DNA from: DAOOOU01 sp964435635
GTDB taxonomy: Bacteria > Bacillota_I > Bacilli_A > RF39 > UBA660
Assembly (NCBI GenBank): GCA_964435635.1
Contig: CAYSZU010000012.1
Span: 1-21,920 of the forward strand
DNA: 21,920 bases
Direction: 5' to 3'
The notes below the pieces were generated by a model. The model saw only the letters and a list, made by a program, of their open reading frames with translations, had not been told where the DNA came from and did not search any database. Both the position numbers and the translations under genes were made by a program. Positions 15,047-21,920 of this stretch are shown here, piece by piece (position 1 is the first letter of the stretch; each line of letters begins with the position of its first letter).

Positions 15047-17957
15047 GTTTATCCTCCTTGATTTCTTCAATACTAGACACAATGATTTGATATTCATTAA
15101 TTCTTTTTGTTACTTGACCAGTAATTAATAACATATCATCCTTGGCTATTTTAGTTAATAAATGGTTATTTTTAGGGAATATTATAAATTCGGCGCTGGC
15201 CGTTTCATCTGATGCAGTAATAAAAGCCATCTCTTCATTTTTCTTTGTCTTAATTTTTTTGATTCTCTCTATTATAACCACAGTTTTAATATATTTGTCA
15301 AAAAATTGGGCTTTATTTATTAATTTAATAATATCTGGGGTTTGATATTTACTACAAGGATGATTAGATAAGTAAAAGCCAAAAGCTTTTAGTTCCTTTT
15401 GAATTAAGGTCTTTTCATCATCATCAGGAAATATTTCTAAAGCTGGTTTCATAATTAAATTAGCATCTAAATCAGCGCTTAATTCAGCGTAAGTAATAGC
15501 CCGATCAAGATTGTTTAATAAGGTTTGGCGATTAATTGCCAAACTATTAAAGGCACCGCCATCAATTAAATATTCAATTGTTTGGCGATTAATGTTTTGC
15601 TTATAAAGGCGGGCAATAAAATCAAAGTAATCTTGATAAAGACCATTTTTAATTCTTTCATCAACAATTGCTTTAACACTATTTTCACCAATATTTTTAA
15701 TACTATTTAAAGGCAGTAAAATACCATTTGAACTAATCTGATAAGTCGCGGTACTTTGATTAATATCTGGTTTTAAAATCTTAATATCATATTTTTTTAT
15801 TTCATCTAAATACTCTTTTGTTTTAAGATCACTACCAATATTCATATTAAGTAGATTAGCCATAAAATATTCGGGATAGTTGCTTTTTAAATAAGCCATT
15901 TGATAACTAATTAAAGCATAAGGAACTGAATGGGCTTTATTAAAGCCGTAATTAGCAAACTTCAATATTAAATCATAAACATTAGTTGCAATCTCTTCCT
16001 TTATTCCTTGTTTAATTGCCTTAGCAACAAAAATCTCTTTTTCGTGTTCAATAACTTCTTTTTTCTTTTTACTCATTGCCCGGCGAATATTATCCGCCTC
16101 AGCATATGTATAGCCACCCATTGCTACTAATATTTGCATTATTTGTTCTTGATAAACAATAATGCCGTATGTTTCAGTTAAAATTGTTTCTAATAATGGA
16201 TGAAGATAAGTTATTTTTTCTTGGCCGGTTTTTCTTTTAATAAAAGTATCAATGTTTTCCATTGGCCCAGGACGAAATAAAGCTGTAGCAGCAATAATAT
16301 CAGCAAAACAAGTTGGTTTTAATTTAGTTAAGAAATTTTTCATCCCATTAGTTTCAAATTGAAAAATTCCAGTCGTTTCAACTTGATTAAATAACTTAAT
16401 TGCTTTTTGATCATCTAATGGTAATTCGTTAAGATTAATAATTTGTTTAGTATCTTGATAAATTAATTCAATTACATTTTGAATAATTGTTAAATTTTTC
16501 AGAGCTAATAAATCCATTTTTAATAAACCGTTTTGTTCTAAGTAATCCATTGTTATTCCGGTTAAAAGCATTTCCCCAGTCTTAGCAATTGGAATAATAT
16601 TTTCTAGTGGTTGATTGGCAATAACAATGCCCGCGGCATGAGTACTAATATGCCTTTTAAGACCTTCTAAATGAAGACTAACAACAAATAGCTGGTGGAG
16701 TTTTTCATCGTTATCAATCAGCGTTTTTAACTTGGGATTTCGTAAATTCATTTTTAATGATAATTTTGGATCAAGTAGATTGGCAATCTGATCAATTAAA
16801 TAGCTATCAAGTTCTAAACATTTTCCAACATCACGAATGACTTGTTTACTACTTAATGTGCCATAAGTCATAATTAATGCCACCTGATCGTTCCCATAGC
16901 GCTCTTTGATATAATTAATAACTTGTTCTCTTTTAGTAAATTCAAAATCAAGATCAATATCTGGCAGCGTTACCCGATCGGGATTTAAAAAACGTTCAAA
17001 TAATAATTGATATTTGATTGGATCAACATTGGTAATACCTAAAACATAAGATACTAAAGATCCCGCTGCACTACCACGCCCTGGCCCAACTAAGATATTG
17101 TTTTTCTTGGCATATTTAACATAATCATAAACAATCAAAAAATAATCTTCAAAGCCCATTTTTTGGATAACTGCTAATTCATATTTTAATCGTTCTAAAT
17201 AGACTGGTGGAATTTCCTTAGGCAAACGTTTTTCTAAACCTTTTTTACTTAGGTTAGCTAAATAAGACCAAGAATCTTTGATTTTTTCATCATACTTTGG
17301 TAATAATAAAGGATTAGTTGGGATTTTTAAATCGATTAAAGCAGCGAAGTCAATCGTTGTTTTGATATCATTTTGATTAGTGGGAACAATAAAATAATTA
17401 TTTGCGTATTCATTATCAGTTGGACGCTCTTCATTAATTATTTTTAAATAATTTAGATATTTAGTTGTTTCGCTTTTTAACGCCAAAACTTGATTAAGCC
17501 AGACAATCTTTTGACTTATAATTAAAGCGTTTTTCTTTTCAAAGTCATTCCAATAGCCAAGATATAATTCGCTCATAAATGAGCTGATATCTTGGTATAA
17601 AGACTGACTAGCCATTGGCAAAACAGTTATTAAATTGCTTTGATATTTCTTTAATTCTTGGATACTTAAAGGTCTTTGGGTCACAATCGTATTTAACTTA
17701 ATAAGATTTTGATAGCCTCGATAGTTTTTAGCATATAAGTATAAATGATGATCATTTAGCATAACATCTAAGCCAATTATTGGTTTAATGTTATGCTCAA
17801 GACAAGTATTATAAAACTCCCCAACCCCATATAAATTTAAATCCAAGATTCCACAAGTAGTAATATTATGTTCTTTTAAAAAACTAATTAATTCTTTTAT
17901 TTTAATTAGACTACTTAATAAAGAATAATCGGTTCTTATTCCTAAAGGAATAAACAT
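15039..17957 (-). CDS. dnaE: DNA polymerase III alpha subunit, DnaE type (short)
   Basis: The second, error-prone or primer-extending family C polymerase of low-GC Gram-positives; it has no exonuclease domain. 972 aa, against about 1065-1115 in Bacillus/Staphylococcus. The shortening is mainly in the N-terminal PHP region, since GPGRGSAAGS comes already at residue 291. The PHP metal motifs are degraded (RTDYSLL where HTxYSLL is common; LDLN where TDHG is usual), so this domain is probably structural. Catalytic aspartates are in LPDIDLDF (D333, D335), and the third probably in KMDLLALKNL. Helix-hairpin-helix and OB regions follow at the C-terminus. It is first in the unit and overlaps polC (TGA at 15039-15041, polC ATG at 15044-15046). 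The ATG at 17957 is preceded by GGGTGGTGA. Confidence 0.96.
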   Translation of the reverse strand: MFIPLGIRTDYSLLSSLIKIKELISFLKEHNITTCGILDLNLYGVGEFYNTCLEHNIKPIIGLDVMLNDHHLYLYAKNYRGYQNLIKLNTIVTQRPLSIQELKKYQSNLITVLPMASQSLYQDISSFMSELYLGYWNDFEKKNALIISQKIVWLNQVLALKSETTKYLNYLKIINEERPTDNEYANNYFIVPTNQNDIKTTIDFAALIDLKIPTNPLLLPKYDEKIKDSWSYLANLSKKGLEKRLPKEIPPVYLERLKYELAVIQKMGFEDYFLIVYDYVKYAKKNNILVGPGRGSAAGSLVSYVLGITNVDPIKYQLLFERFLNPDRVTLPDIDLDFEFTKREQVINYIKERYGNDQVALIMTYGTLSSKQVIRDVGKCLELDSYLIDQIANLLDPKLSLKMNLRNPKLKTLIDNDEKLHQLFVVSLHLEGLKRHISTHAAGIVIANQPLENIIPIAKTGEMLLTGITMDYLEQNGLLKMDLLALKNLTIIQNVIELIYQDTKQIINLNELPLDDQKAIKLFNQVETTGIFQFETNGMKNFLTKLKPTCFADIIAATALFRPGPMENIDTFIKRKTGQEKITYLHPLLETILTETYGIIVYQEQIMQILVAMGGYTYAEADNIRRAMSKKKKEVIEHEKEIFVAKAIKQGIKEEIATNVYDLILKFANYGFNKAHSVPYALISYQMAYLKSNYPEYFMANLLNMNIGSDLKTKEYLDEIKKYDIKILKPDINQSTATYQISSNGILLPLNSIKNIGENSVKAIVDERIKNGLYQDYFDFIARLYKQNINRQTIEYLIDGGAFNSLAINRQTLLNNLDRAITYAELSADLDANLIMKPALEIFPDDDEKTLIQKELKAFGFYLSNHPCSKYQTPDIIKLINKAQFFDKYIKTVVIIERIKKIKTKKNEEMAFITASDETASAEFIIFPKNNHLLTKIAKDDMLLITGQVTKRINEYQIIVSSIEEIKEDKHE

Positions 17958-17980
17958 AGCATCACCACCCTAATAAAATA

Positions 17981-17989
17981 ATTATATCA
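17981..17989 (-). promoter_or_regulatory. Extended -10 promoter element for dnaE-polC
   Basis: Minus strand: TGATATAAT, a perfect -10 with the TG extension, 24 bases before the dnaE ATG. The -35 region (17 bases upstream) is a poor match behind an 8-T tract, so recognition would rest on the extended -10. Confidence 0.55.
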
Positions 17990-18047
17990 TGGAACAAAAA
18001 AAAGCGGAATTAGAACTTAAATAAATTGTGCCCAAAAGAAGATGTAT

Positions 18048-18082
18048 TTGACTTAATAAGTTATTTATGATAAAGTTTATCA
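18048..18082 (+). promoter_or_regulatory. rpmB promoter with palindrome over the -10
   Basis: TTGACT (18048-18053), a 17-base spacer, then TAAAGT (18071-18076) with TG upstream. A 15-base perfect palindrome TGATAAA-G-TTTATCA (18068-18082) covers the -10 box, where a bound protein would block polymerase. The promoter is well supported; the operator is inferred. Confidence 0.65.
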
Positions 18083-18111
18083 TAGTTAATTACAAAGAAG
18101 GAGGCGGATTT

Positions 18112-18282
18112 ATGGCAACCAAAGAAGTTAAAGAAAGACCTTTATTTGGCAATCGAAGAAGTCATGCTTTAAACGCAACTAGGCATGCGCAAAAACCTAA
18201 TATTCAAAAGAAAACTGTTAATGGCAAAAAAATTGTTCAAAGTGCTAGAAAAGCTAAAGTATCAAAAAGAGCAACCGTTTAA
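18112..18282 (+). CDS. rpmB: Ribosomal protein bL28
   Basis: A 56-aa protein of the large ribosomal subunit. The conserved core GNRRSHALNATRHAQKPNIQ is present, as are the basic SARKAK segment and C-terminus. The family's N-terminal zinc-binding cysteine motif (CxxTGK/R in Bacillus) is absent, replaced by EVKERPLF, so this is a cysteine-free (C-minus) form. The ATG at 18112 is chosen over an upstream in-frame ATG at 18067 because GAAGGAGG lies just before it and the shorter product matches L28. It is the only plus-strand gene here, divergent from dnaE. Its closeness to prkC-rsgA-rpe in opposite orientation matches Bacillus. Confidence 0.93.
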   Translation: MATKEVKERPLFGNRRSHALNATRHAQKPNIQKKTVNGKKIVQSARKAKVSKRATV

Positions 18283-18301
18283 AAACTGGCTGCTTTTTTT
18301 A
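18270..18301 (+). terminator. Intrinsic terminator after rpmB, possibly bidirectional
   Basis: AGCAACC pairs with GGCTGCT (one mismatch) around an 11-base interval, followed by seven T. The stem overlaps the rpmB stop. Read on the minus strand, the hairpin is followed by CTCTTTTTG, so it may also end the transcript of the convergent gene that stops at 18312. Confidence 0.7.
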
Positions 18302-18311
18302 TTATTTAATT

Positions 18312-18887
18312 TTATTTTGTTAAACTGATTTTTAAACTAATCGCTTGACCAATGATTTTGGTTGGGGCGTTTTCATCGAGCCAAATTCGAATTGTATGCT
18401 TATTTATTTGCTTTGGTTTTATTTGATAAAAGTTTGAGATTAAATAAATTGCCTCATTTTGCTTAGTAAAATCAGTTGTGGCACTTTTATCAGCCGCCGT
18501 TAATGGAAAAGGAGTTCCCCCATCAACACTTATTCTAAAGTATTGATGATCAAGCATATTATTTGGATCTTTTACAATTGAAAGATCATTTTGTAAAGTA
18601 AGATAATACTTTGGTTCAGCATCACCTAAATTACGAACGGTAAAAGTAAATAAATTGTTATCTTCTTTTAAAGCTGCTTCATCATTTAATGGTTTTAGAT
18701 TAGGTGTCATAGTTGAACTTTGATCAAAAGTTAAAGAAAGATCTTCTATTGTTACAATTTCTTTTTTAGCAACTGCATCAGATTGAACAAAATAAGCATA
18801 AGAAAAACCAATTAAAACAATCCCAAAAAATAAGATAGCAATAATTATTAATAAAGCTTGTTTTTTAAATATCTTGTTATTTTCCAT
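18312..18887 (-). CDS. Secreted or membrane-anchored protein with SipW-type signal peptide
   Basis: 191 aa. Residues 8-33 form a hydrophobic signal ending in GFSYAYFVQSDA, the (T/S)YAYF pattern seen in TasA/camelysin-type proteins processed by signal peptidase SipW. The mature part (about 150 aa) alternates short hydrophobic strands with polar turns, has no cysteine, and reads as a beta-sandwich. This includes FTFTVRNLGDAEPKYYLTL, a pattern common in extracellular Ig-like or TasA-like domains. Function unknown; a matrix or surface fibre role is possible by analogy only. It follows rpe by 31 bases, with GGAG before the ATG, so it is probably the last gene of the prkC unit. Its sole exit signal is the terminator shared with rpmB. 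Confidence 0.75.
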   Translation of the reverse strand: MENNKIFKKQALLIIIAILFFGIVLIGFSYAYFVQSDAVAKKEIVTIEDLSLTFDQSSTMTPNLKPLNDEAALKEDNNLFTFTVRNLGDAEPKYYLTLQNDLSIVKDPNNMLDHQYFRISVDGGTPFPLTAADKSATTDFTKQNEAIYLISNFYQIKPKQINKHTIRIWLDENAPTKIIGQAISLKISLTK

Positions 18888-18918
18888 TTTAACTCCAATC
18901 TTTTAGATGATTATTATT

Positions 18919-19554
18919 TTAATCGATTAAACTAGCAATCTGGGCATCATAGTCATCACTTTGCCAAATATAAGAAGCTACGGCATAGCAGTCAACACCT
19001 AAATCTGCTGCTATTTTAGCCGTTTCATTATTTATTCCCCCATCAAGACAAATCATAAAATTTAAATTTTGGGCTGCTTTTTGCTCGGCTAAAGTTTTAA
19101 CTTTTTCTAGAACGATAGGATTAAATTGCTGCCCGCTTTGACCAGCTTCAACACTCATTATTATAACCATTTCGATTAATGGTAAATATTCAAAGATTGT
19201 AGTTGGATCTGTTTTTATATTAATTGCTAAACCAGGTTTTAAACCAACTTCATTGATTGCTTTGATTACTTGTTTTAAATCAGCTTTTATTTCGGCTTGG
19301 AAAGTAAAATATTCAGTTTTTAATAAAGCAAAATCATTTAAATACTTAAGGGGATTATTAACCATAAGATGAACAAATAAAGGTTTATTTGGATAGCTTA
19401 AATACTTATTTAGTTCCTTAATAGATAGACTCTTATAAGGCACAAAAGTATTATCCATGAAATCAACATGAATATAATCAGCTTTTGAATCATCAATCTT
19501 TTTAATTGTTTGAACAGGATTATCGCTATTTAAAAACGAAACTGCTATTTTCAT
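18919..19554 (-). CDS. rpe: Ribulose-phosphate 3-epimerase
   Basis: A TIM-barrel enzyme that interconverts ribulose-5-phosphate and xylulose-5-phosphate in the pentose phosphate pathway. 211 aa. The metal and acid/base residues are present: H29 and D31 (IHVDFMD), H62 (VHLMV) and D171 (CLDGGIN). The phosphate-binding loop is unusual, VEAGQSGQQF (135-144) where VNPGFGGQxF is standard, and VASYIW replaces AGSAIF near the end. It could therefore be a related sugar-phosphate epimerase. Context favours Rpe: it directly follows rsgA (one base between) as in B. subtilis. Ribosome-binding site AAGGAG lies inside the rsgA end. Confidence 0.85.
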   Translation of the reverse strand: MKIAVSFLNSDNPVQTIKKIDDSKADYIHVDFMDNTFVPYKSLSIKELNKYLSYPNKPLFVHLMVNNPLKYLNDFALLKTEYFTFQAEIKADLKQVIKAINEVGLKPGLAINIKTDPTTIFEYLPLIEMVIIMSVEAGQSGQQFNPIVLEKVKTLAEQKAAQNLNFMICLDGGINNETAKIAADLGVDCYAVASYIWQSDDYDAQIASLID

Positions 19555-19555
19555 T

Positions 19556-20383
19556 TTATCGCTCCTTAATAAAACTTAAATAATTATCATATCTTGATTT
19601 TTTAATCTGCCCTTTATTAACTGCTTCTTTAACTTTACAATTTGGTTCTTCAATGTGATTACAATCGCGATAAGGGCAACTATATTTATTAAATTCTAAG
19701 AATGAGTTTTTTATTTCTTCTTTAGTCATATTTGAACAAGATAACGATGAAAAACCAGGGGTATCAGCAATAAAACTGGTATAAATCGGATATAACTCAA
19801 CATGACTAGTTGTATGCTTACCTCGGCCTAAAGTACGGGAAATTGGGGCTGTTTTAATATTTAACTTTTTATCTAAGGAATTTAGTAATGATGATTTCCC
19901 CGCTCCGGTTTGACCAGCTAAAACAACAATTTTTTGGCGTAATAGACGGCGTAATTTTAGTTTTTGATAATTATTAACGGTTTTTATCCCAATCTTTTCA
20001 TAATACTTCTTTATTTTATTAAAAGCCTGGCGCTCTTTTTTAGTTAGTAAATCAATTTTTGTAAAACAAATTATTGGCTTTATCTGACAATGAAGAACCA
20101 TTGTTAACTGTTTATCAAGTAGATTTAATGATAAGTCTGGTTCTTTAACACTAGTGATGATTAAAGCATAATCGACATTAGCAATAACTGGTCGACTTAA
20201 ACTATTCTTCCTTGGTAGGATATCCATAATATATTTGTTTTTAAGATCAATAAAACAATGATCTCCCACAATTGGGGTTATTTCTTGATTACGTAATTTG
20301 CCACATGCCCGACATTCAAAAAGTTCATTATTAATTTTAACGGTATATAAATTACTAATTATTTTAACTATTTGACCATTCAT
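19556..20383 (-). CDS. rsgA: Ribosome small-subunit GTPase RsgA (YjeQ/CpgA)
   Basis: A circularly permuted GTPase that helps late maturation of the 30S subunit. 275 aa. An N-terminal OB fold (1-65) precedes the G domain with permuted motif order: G4 TKID (108-111), G1 GQTGAGKS (157-164), G2-like GRGKHTT (186-192) and G3 DTPG (207-210). The C-terminal zinc site is C236, C241, H243 and C249. The start overlaps the kinase stop as TAATG and has only a weak Shine-Dalgarno, so translational coupling to prkC is likely. The kinase-rsgA pairing is conserved, and CpgA is a known PrkC substrate in B. subtilis, which fits this neighbourhood. Confidence 0.96.
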   Translation of the reverse strand: MNGQIVKIISNLYTVKINNELFECRACGKLRNQEITPIVGDHCFIDLKNKYIMDILPRKNSLSRPVIANVDYALIITSVKEPDLSLNLLDKQLTMVLHCQIKPIICFTKIDLLTKKERQAFNKIKKYYEKIGIKTVNNYQKLKLRRLLRQKIVVLAGQTGAGKSSLLNSLDKKLNIKTAPISRTLGRGKHTTSHVELYPIYTSFIADTPGFSSLSCSNMTKEEIKNSFLEFNKYSCPYRDCNHIEEPNCKVKEAVNKGQIKKSRYDNYLSFIKER

Positions 20384-21920
20384 TAATCACAAGTTCCATC
20401 TAAGGCACAATCGCCATTATTTTGGTCATCATCTTCAGTTTCAACTGGCATTGCAACTTTTATTTTAAGAGTTACTCCAGCAATAATTGTATAACCAGCC
20501 GGCTTACTTTGGTAAATAATTGTCCCTTCGGCATACTCATCGGTTTCAACATATTCAGTGTCTAAAATAATGCCATATTTTTCACAAAACGATTGAACTT
20601 CAGCCAAACTATAAACCCCATCAGTAAAATTAGGATATTCACTAACGACATCTGGAATAAATAAAGTAACGGTATCTTTAGCTGATAGTTTAGTGCCAAC
20701 CTCAACTGATTGGGAAATAATTGTCCCATCTTCAGCAGTTTCACCAGCAGCTAATTCTTTTTTTGCAATTAAAACGTAAATCCCAAAAGCTTCTAATTTT
20801 CCTTTGACTGTTAAATAGTTTTGACCAGTAAAATCTTCCATTGTATAATTTGTATCACCAAGGGAAACAAACAAAGTAATAGTTGTTCCTTTAGTCTTTT
20901 TAATGCCTGCTAACGGATTAGTTTTAACAACTTTGCCCGCCGCTATTTCAGGATCGCTTATTTCTTTTTGCTCATCGGCTACTTTAAAGCCTAAATCTTG
21001 TAAAGTATCAATTGCCTTAGCAACCGTTAAGCCTTTGACATCTGGAATTCTTATTTCTTTACGTGTTGCCATTTGAGGTAATAAAACAACAATACAAGCA
21101 ACGATGACAATTAAGCCGGCAAAAACACTTGCTAAAATTAGCAACAATTTATTTTGCTTCTTATTGAAATCAGCCTCCGTTATTTGTTTAGCAATTTGCT
21201 CTTCTGCACTTTGCTCTTCACTACTCTCACTAGTAACTTCTTTTGATTTTAATTGTTTAATAATCTTGGTATCATCGATTTCATTCTCTGAATATTTATA
21301 TGTAATTGGTTTTTCTTTAACCCTCGAACTATCTAAACAAGTTTTTAAATCATCATACATTTCCCGCGCATCATTATAACGATTTTTAGGATTTTTCGCC
21401 GTTGCAATTAAAATAATATTTTCAATACTCTGTGGTAGATTAGGGAATTCATCTCTAATATTAGGCATTGGTTCTTTTAAGTGTTTTAAAGCTATTTCAA
21501 CTGCATTATCACCCCGATAAGGTAATTTACCAGTTAGTAACTCATACATTAATATTCCCATTGAATAAATATCACTTTTTAAAGTACTACCTTTACCATT
21601 AGCTTGTTCTGGTGGCAGGTAATGAACTGAGCCCATCACTGAATTAGTTTGGGTTAATTGAGTTGAATTTAAAGCCATCGCAATACCAAAATCGGTTATC
21701 TTTACTAACCCGTTTTCTAAAATCATAATATTTTGAGGTTTAATATCACGATGAATAATATATGAATCGTGAGCCACACTCATGCCATCAGTTATCTGAA
21801 GCATTATGTCAGTCACTTCCGTAATTGTTAAGGCTCCTCTTTTTTTAATTAAGTTTTTAAGATGTTTACCTTCAATATATTCCATCACGATATAATATTG
21901 ACCAGCATCTTCACCAACAT
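20383..21920 (-). CDS. prkC: PASTA-domain Ser/Thr protein kinase PrkC/Stk1 (N-lobe beyond window)
   Basis: A membrane kinase that senses cell-wall fragments and phosphorylates growth and division proteins. The frame stays open to the window end (upstream residues VGEDAGQYYIVMEYIEGKHL), so the true start and ATP-binding lysine lie outside. Seen: catalytic loop IIHRDIKPQNI, TDFGIA, activation segment SVMGSVHYLPPEQA, a juxtamembrane acidic stretch, one membrane helix (LLLILASVFAGLIVIVACIV), then three PASTA repeats beginning IPDVKGLT, TMEDFTGQN and YPNFTDGV. The tail ends GDCALDGTCD, with two cysteines outside the membrane. It is co-transcribed with rsgA and rpe. A partner phosphatase (PrpC) would be expected just upstream, outside the window. 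Confidence 0.95.
   Translation of the reverse strand, partial: VGEDAGQYYIVMEYIEGKHLKNLIKKRGALTITEVTDIMLQITDGMSVAHDSYIIHRDIKPQNIMILENGLVKITDFGIAMALNSTQLTQTNSVMGSVHYLPPEQANGKGSTLKSDIYSMGILMYELLTGKLPYRGDNAVEIALKHLKEPMPNIRDEFPNLPQSIENIILIATAKNPKNRYNDAREMYDDLKTCLDSSRVKEKPITYKYSENEIDDTKIIKQLKSKEVTSESSEEQSAEEQIAKQITEADFNKKQNKLLLILASVFAGLIVIVACIVVLLPQMATRKEIRIPDVKGLTVAKAIDTLQDLGFKVADEQKEISDPEIAAGKVVKTNPLAGIKKTKGTTITLFVSLGDTNYTMEDFTGQNYLTVKGKLEAFGIYVLIAKKELAAGETAEDGTIISQSVEVGTKLSAKDTVTLFIPDVVSEYPNFTDGVYSLAEVQSFCEKYGIILDTEYVETDEYAEGTIIYQSKPAGYTIIAGVTLKIKVAMPVETEDDDQNNGDCALDGTCD

Noticed and set aside
15047..15097. Longer polC start at 15097
   Set aside because: The extra residues lie within the dnaE coding end and have no ribosome-binding site, while the ATG at 15046 has AAGGAGG at good spacing.

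Overview
The window is 21.9 kb of a very AT-rich, gene-dense Gram-positive-type chromosome. Family content points to a low-GC member of the Bacilli: PolC plus a short DnaE, SufCDSU, a PASTA kinase and SerRS. The order prkC-rsgA-rpe with a divergent rpmB matches the Bacillus subtilis prkC region. TGA is used as a stop (dnaE, the sufD-like gene), so the genetic code looks standard rather than mycoplasma-type, and a PASTA kinase suggests a peptidoglycan wall. An uncultured, Mollicutes-related gut lineage (RF39-like) is my guess from composition and gene style, not something the sequence proves. Every gene except rpmB lies on the minus strand. A run of exactly 10 N at 4781-4790 shows this is a draft (probably metagenomic) scaffold.

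Layout from left to right. 1-826 holds a truncated and frameshifted large serine recombinase of visibly higher GC, sitting directly beyond the 3' end of an RlmD/RumA-type rRNA methyltransferase gene (951-2147); this looks like the end of an integrated mobile element. Next come miaB (2160-3563) and a small membrane-anchored protein with a DUF1307-like look. A two-gene unit with its own good promoter follows: a tail-anchored protein with a HipA-like signature, then serS (broken by the N gap). Then comes a tightly packed Fe-S assembly operon, sufC-sufD(short)-sufS-sufU, that has no sufB. Upstream lie a membrane-tethered thioredoxin-like gene and two replicative DNA polymerase genes, dnaE and polC, that overlap by 8 nt. 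Divergent from dnaE is rpmB (L28 without its zinc-binding cysteine). The right end is prkC (N-lobe cut off by the window end)-rsgA-rpe followed by a protein with a SipW-type signal peptide.

On the minus strand, transcription units are read as: prkC>rsgA>rpe>SipW-type gene; dnaE>polC>thioredoxin-like; sufC>D>S>U; HipA-like>serS; DUF1307-like; miaB>rlmD(>recombinase). Intrinsic terminators are visible after the thioredoxin-like gene, sufU, serS, the DUF1307-like gene and rpmB. No tRNA, rRNA, CRISPR array or riboswitch was recognised. No gene-free stretch exceeds 300 bases; the longest are 827-950 (recombinase promoter and putative attachment region) and 17958-18111 (dnaE/rpmB divergent promoters).

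The points most worth a second look are the rlmD/recombinase junction, the minimal suf operon, the dnaE-polC coupling, and the HipA-like membrane protein co-transcribed with serS.
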